From positions 3,802,682 to 3,866,681 of the forward strand of contig JAQFVV010012398.1 in the NCBI GenBank assembly GCA_028023455.1: 64,000 bases of DNA. Direction: 5' to 3'. This DNA comes from Epiperipatus broadwayi. Lineage: Eukaryota > Onychophora > Udeonychophora > Euonychophora > Peripatidae. This document shows, in pieces, positions 57,180-64,000 of the stretch (its first letter is position 1; each line of letters starts with the position of its first letter). A model generated the notes under the pieces. It was given only the letters and a program-made list of their open reading frames with translations, searched no databases and was not told the DNA's origin. Both the position numbers and the translations under genes were made by a program.

Positions 57180-60060
57180 TCATCATCAACAAACATTATC
57201 AATCTACCGCAGGATGAAGGTGTCTCCAGGTTCAATCCATCTTTTCTGTTGTTTAGCTTCTTTTCTCCACATTACCCTGCATATTTTCTTATTTAATCCA
57301 TCCATCTCACATGTGGTCTTTTTCTGGATCTTTTACAATCTCTTGGAATCTGGTTTAAGATTTCAATTGTCCATCTATTATCATCTCTTCTAGCAATATG
57401 TCCAGCCCAACTCCACTTCAGTCTTTTAATTTTTTAATGAGATCAGTATTGTCCATCTATTATCATCTCTTCTAGCAATATATCCAGCCCAACTCCACAT
57501 CAGTCTTTTAATTTTTTAATGAGATCAGTAACACATGTTTGTTCTCTTACCCATATATTGCATTTTTGATTTCTTCTTGTTACTCCCAATATGCATCTCT
57601 CCATACTTCTTTGAGTGGTCTGAAGTCTCTGTATTGCTCTTCTATTAAGTGTCCAAGTCTTGGATCCATAAATAAGAACTGGTAAAAGACATTTATTAAA
57701 AACCTTCCTTTTCAAACACAGAGGCAAATTTTCTTTTAGTATCAAGTAATTTCTACCAAAAATACTCCAACCAAGTTTAATTCTATGATTACATTAATCC
57801 ATTATGTTTCAATTTGTATTAATAATCTGACTAAGGTATTTATAGCTGTTAACTTCTAACGCATCATAATCAATATTTATTTTCATATTTTGAAAAAATC
57901 GATTAAACATTACTCTTTTTAACATTTATCTTTAGTCCTATTTTAATTTGATAACTCTTGCAACAAGTCCTACAGCTCTAAAGCATTATTTGCAAAAACA
58001 ACTACATCATATGCAAAATCTAAATGACTTAAATAATCTCCATTTACGTTCACTCCTTTAGCTTCCCATTTTAATCCACAAAATACTTCTTGCAGCACTA
58101 CTCTAAAAAGTTTTGGAGATATGAAGTCACCCTATCTTACACCCTTTTCAATCTTGACTTTTCTAGTATCATTATGTAATCTAATTGTTGCTGTTGTATA
58201 TTTATAAATATTTTTTAAAATATGACAATATCCTGAATCTATACCTTGATGATCCAATGCTTTAATCACTGAAGAAATATTTATAGAATCAAATGCTTAT
58301 TCATAATCTACAAATCCAAAGCATAATGGCAACTCATATTCATTTGTTCTTGCTATAATTTCTCTCAATACCTGGATATGATCTACAGTACTAAAACTAC
58401 TTTTAAATCCAGCTTATTCTCTTGGTTGATGAAAATTCAATGTTTTCTGTAGACGAGTAGTAATTATCCTGGTAAAATTTTTGTATAAAACTGATAAAAA
58501 GCTGATAGGTATGTAATTTTTAATATCTTCTTTATTACCTTTAATAAATACTGCATTTTTCCAAATCATCTAGTACATCTTTATCATTTAGACATTTGGT
58601 ATATAACTTTGCTAAAAAAAAATTATTTCTTCACCTGCTTCTTTTAATATATCAATTAAAATTCCATCATTACCTGGAGCCTTCCCTTTCTTCATATATT
58701 TAATTGTGTGTCTCACTTCTTCATTTAAAATTTCTGGGCAATTAGGAAGATATAATAGATATAGGAGGTACTTGATCTTTATTACTATATAATTCTTGAT
58801 AGAAGTCTTCTACCCATTTCATGATGTCATCTCTCATTTTAGTAATAATTCTATCTTTTTTCTTATTGCAGATTTAAATTTCCTACCAATGTCAAAATAT
58901 TGTTTTACACTCTTGAAACTTTTGTTATCTTCTACAGCTTTCCTTGCTAATTCACAGTTATACTTTCTTATATCATTTTCAACTCTTTTCCATACCATTT
59001 TACAAAATTTGAGATATTCAATCATTTTTATATATCTTCATATTCCTTCTTTTCTTCATAAATTCTCTAGTCTCAGTAGAAATTTTATTGGTCAATTGCT
59101 GCTTTTTTCTACCAGCTATCTTTGTTGCAGTTTTTAAAAGTGGATCAGTTAATTTCATATTAATTTCATTCAAATCTGAATCATGTTCAAAATCTACTAA
59201 TACTTGAAACCGATTTGTAAGTTCTAATTTAAATTTATTAGAATGTTTCTGGAGATTAGGAATATCAACTGTAAATATTATTTTTCTTAATAATTTTTGT
59301 CTCTGTAGTTTTGCATTAACATGTATTTTACATCTTACTAATCGATGATTACTTCCTGTGTTAAATTTATTAAGAACATTACAATCTTAAAATATATATT
59401 TTCTCTTAGTCAAAATAAAATCCAATTCTGCTGTATCTACTTTGGATGCTTTTATGTCTAATTTTCTTTTAACATTTTTCTTAAAAAAAGAATTCATAAT
59501 ATAAAGTTTTTCTTTTTCTGCAAACTCCACAAGTCTATGTTCTCTCTCATTTCTATTACCATAATCAAAATTACCTACAGCACTTTCATTTTTCATTTGT
59601 TTACCAATTCTAGCATTAAAGTCTCCCATAACAATTTCAAAATGTTATTCTGATCAAAAGCCTTTTGTACATCCATATAAAAATCTTCTATTACTTCATC
59701 ACTATGAGAACTTTTTGGGTCACAAATCTGAATTATCTGCATTTGGTATCTGCAATTAAGTTGTATAAGTAATTTTGCCATTCTGTCCAATACACCATCA
59801 ATCTCCACAATGTTCTTCCACTTTTTATTTATAATGAATCCTACTCCACCTGTTTTTCCATTATTTGTGCCTTTATAGTAGAGTACATGTCCACTTTTTA
59901 AATCAATTGTCTCTTCACCTTTTTTCTAACATCACAAAATCCAATAATGTCCCATTTAATATAAGACAGGTTTTTTTTTAATTTTTGAAATCTTCCTTCA
60001 CTTGAAAGTGATGTGCAGTTGTAAGTACCTAAATAAAAAGTCTTCATCAAATGTCAGCCT
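57180..60060 (-). mobile_element. RTE-like LINE, long decayed copy
   Basis: On the minus strand the order is endonuclease, linker, reverse transcriptase, C terminus. The endonuclease blocks are at 59808-59387 and include MGDFNARIGK and DTAELDFILTKRKY. An intermediate helical block is at 59025-58834. Motif C reads HLDFAYDVVVFA at about 57993-58030 where FADD is expected. The C-terminal block at 57745-57500 includes LPVLIYGSKTWTL and ERCILGVTRR. The blocks lie in different frames, with stops between. The 3' end carries GATGATGA-like units (plus strand TATCATCATCAACAAAC), a habit of RTE-type LINEs. An 82-bp tandem duplication lies at 57366-57530. The clade is inferred from these motifs; no target duplication was found. 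Confidence 0.85.
57366..57530. repeat. 82-bp tandem duplication inside the RTE-like LINE
   Basis: Unit 57366-57447 is repeated at 57448-57529 (each with CCATCTATTATCATCTCTTC and TTTTTAATGAGATCAGTA), differing at two or three bases. Confidence 0.92.
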
Positions 60061-63000
60061 GGGTCCACAATCAGCAGATTTTTCTATATCACAAAAGCTG
60101 CAGAAAGGAGTTTGCTATTAACTGAAAGGAGACCTTTTGATTCCTCTTGATATCTTCAAATATTTTTTTCTTTGTGATATATAAAAGAAAATATATGAAT
60201 GTATATATATCACAATGGCACCATACTACATGAAATGGTAATATTTCTTTTTTGTTTAGTTTTATTAATTTTTTTTTTTTGTAAATATCAAAAAGGTAAA
60301 AAATGGAATAGAAGTTTTTCAATTGTTATAGTGTTATTATATTATGTTATATTTGTATGTAAATAGATTACTATTGTTCTTCTACATTACTTGTTAGTTA
60401 AAATGTTTATCGTAATATCTTGTAAATAATATGATTAAAGTTGTTTTGAAAGTTGACTTGAGTATTAAAAGTTGCATTTCTGTTGTGAGAGTCATTGTCA
60501 CTACATCACATGAAACCAATGTATACAGTTTGAGATTGAAATAAATTAATCCAGTTCAGAACAATATAATAGTCAACTAAGCACACCTCTTTTAAAAGAG
60601 AATTTAACTTGCTGTAAACTGCCTTGGTCACATAAGTCGTTGATAATATTGCTAATTATTAAAGTATGCTCATCTATAAGGAATTAAACTATGAATTGCT
60701 TATTAGTAAAAGTATCAAATCTCATTGCAATGTAGATAACAATATTAGTTTTAAGAGTAAGTATTAGAAAACATAAATATAAAATAGGAGTACAATTTTG
60801 ATTATAGAGTCAGGTTATGAGTCTTTTCATAATTAATACAATACTTATAGAATTCAGTAAAATCCCTCTCGATATTTTATAGGTAGATTAAATTACTAAA
60901 AAAAATCACTGATTATCCTGAGATCTTCTTAGTATAAATTTATTATTATAGTTATTGCTAATTATAATCTATAGAAGTAATAATAATAACATTAAGTTTA
61001 CAATAACTTGATAGTATAATTTCTTCATTAGTTAATTGAAAGTCGATAATTATAGATGTTTTAGTATATTTATTTAATCATTATAGTTAGTCATAAGAGT
61101 ATATAGATACTACGTAAAAAGGAGAGTCTGGGTATTCTCATGCCATTGGATAAATATTTTTGCTTTTATTTAATGTTTTAAAGGGTTTGCAATCTTGTTG
61201 GTAGGATAGGAGAGTCTCATAATTATTAATATCGACCAAAGATAATTAAAAATGGTAAGAGTCTTAAATGTTACCTAGGTCAAGTCATATGATAGCCTAA
61301 TGTAGAGCTTGGCATATTATCTAGAGATTGTCATCCTATCAGAACCTTCTGGATTGGCACTAGAAATATTGATTGTAATTATGTGGCATTGTATCAGTAA
61401 CATCTGATGGCATCTTACTAAAAAAAATGAAATAACCTGAAATTGTAAAATTCTCTATTAATGACCTAAAACTATGCTTAAAAGCACTTATAGATGTAAT
61501 TTGAAGATTTTGAGATCTTTAAGGTTTTTTTTAGTCAGTAATTAATGATAGAAAGGGGGTGGCTTGTCACAGAAGTTGTCAGTTTAGTTCAAGTTTATTC
61601 CGAATTTGTTTTATTTGTCAGCAGAATTGTACTGATATTTGTTTAGATGGTTCTCTGGTTTATTTGTTTATAATATTTCAATCCATAGTATGAACAGTGC
61701 AATAGATGTGACTCATCATCATAAAAAATTTCATTTCAGTTAGATCAGTTTAGTACCAGTGGTATATTATTTGTGAATGGTAATGTATGGTTGTGCCATC
61801 TTTCAGCTTTGTTTTCCATTCATGTACTTCATTAAACCACCAAATATCATATCTCATAGCAAAATATTTTATTTCACAACCACTAGTTTGAATAACCAGC
61901 TTAGTTACATTTTAAATGAATTAATGGATCACTGGACCAGTGAATTATTAAACAACAAATATACTATTAAATATTTTATTTGCTAAAATAATTATCATTA
62001 ATTTTATTCTAATACTTTAGAAATGTAAAATATTTTATTCTTAGTTCAGTTTAATATTTTTTCTTATTACCAGATGGAATGATTTTTTTTTGCTTTCTTT
62101 CTTTTTCAAGACAAAGTTTTTTGCATAATGTTCTGTCAATTAAAATTTCAGTGCAAAGGGTGGAGCAATTCTGTATCTGGAGACCTTTGAACTTTCAAAT
62201 GGCCTTGTATTATTAGAAGAATAGATGCTTGGGTAATAGTCTGGGATATATAAAAAAAGGGAAATTTTTTACAAAAAGGAGGGACTTCATTTTAATTTCA
62301 CTGAACTCCACTTTGCTTTCTTATTTCATCCCAATCAAAGTTTTATTAGTGAAATTTTGTTTTATAAGCTGATTCCTCCAAGACCCAAGTTTGAAGTAAA
62401 AAAACTACTATTAATTTTCAGCAAAATGGAAATGTAAATGGACAGTAATGAGGTACATTATTTTTCATTTTAACTAACTATTTTAAATTCTAAAGCCATC
62501 ATTTGAGATATGTATGTGTGCTATATTATAAAACTATTTTGCTTTAATCTTCTTTTTATCTCAAAGAAGTAATGGAAATGTGTGTTTATGTTTCAAAATT
62601 GCTTTACTTAAATCTTAATTTTAATCTTAAAGAAGTAATGGAAATGCTTGTTTATATTTCAAAATTATTTTATGTAAATCTTAATTCTAGTATTAGAGAA
62701 ATGTATGAACTCTTTTATTACTTTGGAAAAATTGTGAACTCTCTCATTAGACATCTCAGGAACTCTTTATTAATAAATTTTGCTAACTATAAAAAGAAGT
62801 TTAGATGAAGAGATGTGTGCAAATAATTTATTCTAACCTGCTTTAGTATTATTGTCAAAACATTTATCTAACTATTTGTACATGAAAAAAATAACAAATG
62901 CATACCTTAATGGATTGTTTATTTATCTATCTCTAAATATTCTGAGGAATGAACATATAGAATAGTATAAAACTGAATATGATTTTTTTTTATTTACTTT

Positions 63001-63481
63001 TCTCCTCAGTTGCAGTTGAAGTTTCTTATTAAAATGTGTTGTTCACAAACTTACGTGAATTTTATAAACTGATTTAGTTATGTGCTGAGAATGACTTTAA
63101 AACTCAGAACAAATGCTTGAATAGATATATCTAATAACTTAAGTAATAAATTATTGCTATACCTACATTGTAATAAATATTAATGGAGAATTCTCAATTA
63201 TAACATTGCCAGTGGTTTCATTAGATATTATTGCTAAAAACTTTGAAATGCTGTTAAATTGGATTAATATTAATATTATTTTTCTCCCTGCAGGAACTTG
63301 TTATGTGTTGTCAATATTTATACTGGTATCAATCATCATAATCATTTAGTATATGACTAAAATTAGTCATTTACAAACTGTAAATAAACTTTCATTTCCC
63401 ACCTAGAAGAAAAGAAAGAAAAAGCTTTAATGATTATTATTATTTGTTAGCATTTAATAGCTAGTTAGTTGTAAACAGTTA
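60061..63481. other. AT-rich spacer, no gene seen
   Basis: Nothing was recognised beyond the small tandem repeat at 62563-62694. A 69-codon frame at 61777 has no family signal. Confidence 0.5.
62563..62694. repeat. 66-bp tandem repeat, two units
   Basis: Units 62563-62628 and 62629-62694 both start AAAGAAGTAATGGAAATG and align throughout. A diverged third half unit precedes at about 62530. The length keeps a reading frame open (78 codons), which explains the apparent ORF. Confidence 0.85.
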
Positions 63482-63896
63482 TCTTCTTCTTCTTCTTCCT
63501 CTTCCTCTTCTTCTTCTTCTTCTTCTTCTTCTTCTTCTTCTTCTTCTTCTTCTTCTTCTTCTTCTTCTTCTTCTTCTTCTTCTTCTTCTTCTTCTTCTTC
63601 TTCTTCTTCTTCTTCTTCTTCTTCTTCTTCTTCTTCTTCTTCTTCTTCTTCTTCTTCTTCTTCTTCTTCTTCTTCTTCTTCTTCTTCTTCTTCTTCTTCT
63701 TCTTCTTCTTCTTCTTCTTCTTCTTCTTCTTCTTCTTCTTCTTCTTCTTCTTCTTCTTCTTCTTCTTCTTCTTCTTCTTCTTCTTCTTCTTCTTCTTCTT
63801 CTTCTTCTTCTTCTTCTTCTTCTTCTTCTTCTTCTTCTTCTTCTTCTTCTTCTTCTTCTTCTTCTTCTTCTTTTCTTCTTCTTCTTCTTCTTCTTC

Positions 63897-63970
<74 letters not shown>
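63482..63970. repeat. Compound trinucleotide microsatellite (TTC)n(TTG)n(TGC)n
   Basis: About 415 bp of nearly pure TTC (63482-63898, GAA on the minus strand), with a few interruptions at the left edge and near 63873. About 45 bp of TTG and about 27 bp of TGC follow. The long minus-strand frame of Gln, Glu and Lys over it is an artefact of the repeat. Confidence 0.98.
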
Positions 63971-64000
63971 TTCTCTTCAAAAACATCTCACAAGGTATAA

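Noticed and set aside
63465-63986. 173-codon minus-strand frame of poly-Gln, poly-Glu and poly-Lys
   Set aside because: It is only the translation of the trinucleotide microsatellite and has no unique sequence apart from a few codons.

Overview
The window looks like animal nuclear DNA. It is very A+T-rich and has almost no protein-coding density. It is crowded with decayed transposable elements of metazoan type: non-LTR retrotransposons with apurinic endonuclease plus reverse transcriptase, Penelope-like fragments, a Merlin transposase remnant, a hAT element, a solo LTR and many foldback MITEs. No bacterial operon, CRISPR array or rRNA was seen. The species cannot be named from sequence alone. 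The only likely host gene is a single-exon-looking reading frame at 22745-23869. It would encode a secreted, very lysine-rich protein made of about eighteen 18-residue repeats.

Layout. 0-9 kb: AT-rich spacer with three copies of a dispersed repeat (here called F1), a 5'-truncated LINE (4.5-5.5 kb), and two DNA-transposon-like elements with terminal inverted repeats (6.4-7.2 and 8.2-8.8 kb). 10.6-16.7 kb: a complete minus-strand LINE (copy A) bounded by an exact 15-bp target-site duplication, broken mainly by one-base frame changes, most of them in homopolymers. 17-22 kb: a 97-bp tandem duplication, a SINE-like repeat and a Merlin remnant. 22.7-24 kb: the repeat-protein gene. 24.5-25.6 kb: a non-autonomous hAT element with 8-bp target duplications. 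25.9-33.6 kb: inverted repeats, an RTE-like LINE tail, a MITE, a nested array of F1 units, and another LINE fragment. 34.3-35.3 kb: a G-poor, C/A-rich tandem repeat island. 35.8-40.4 kb: three near-perfect hairpin elements and a composite palindrome. 42.3-47.8 kb: more hairpins, SINE-like repeats, two Penelope-like fragments and a solo LTR. 48.4-60.1 kb: an RTE-like fragment, the 5'-truncated plus-strand LINE copy B (same family as A), and a long decayed RTE-like LINE. The window ends in a roughly 490-bp TTC/TTG/TGC microsatellite.

Relations. LINE copies A, B, C (4.5 kb) and D (33 kb) are one family, sharing a C-terminal CCHC zinc motif. A and B also share an unusual YMDD reverse transcriptase box and, with C, a TDRPPP motif. 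The F1 family is the most unusual thing here. Its units (about 405-413 bp) sit head to tail, and each preserved core resembles a hammerhead ribozyme core (CTGATGA, a short stem-loop, GAAAC). That arrangement is known from Penelope-like terminal repeats and retrozymes, and Penelope-like protein fragments occur at 46.3-47.8 kb. The link is an inference. All positions were read by eye, and boundaries without a target-site duplication are approximate.
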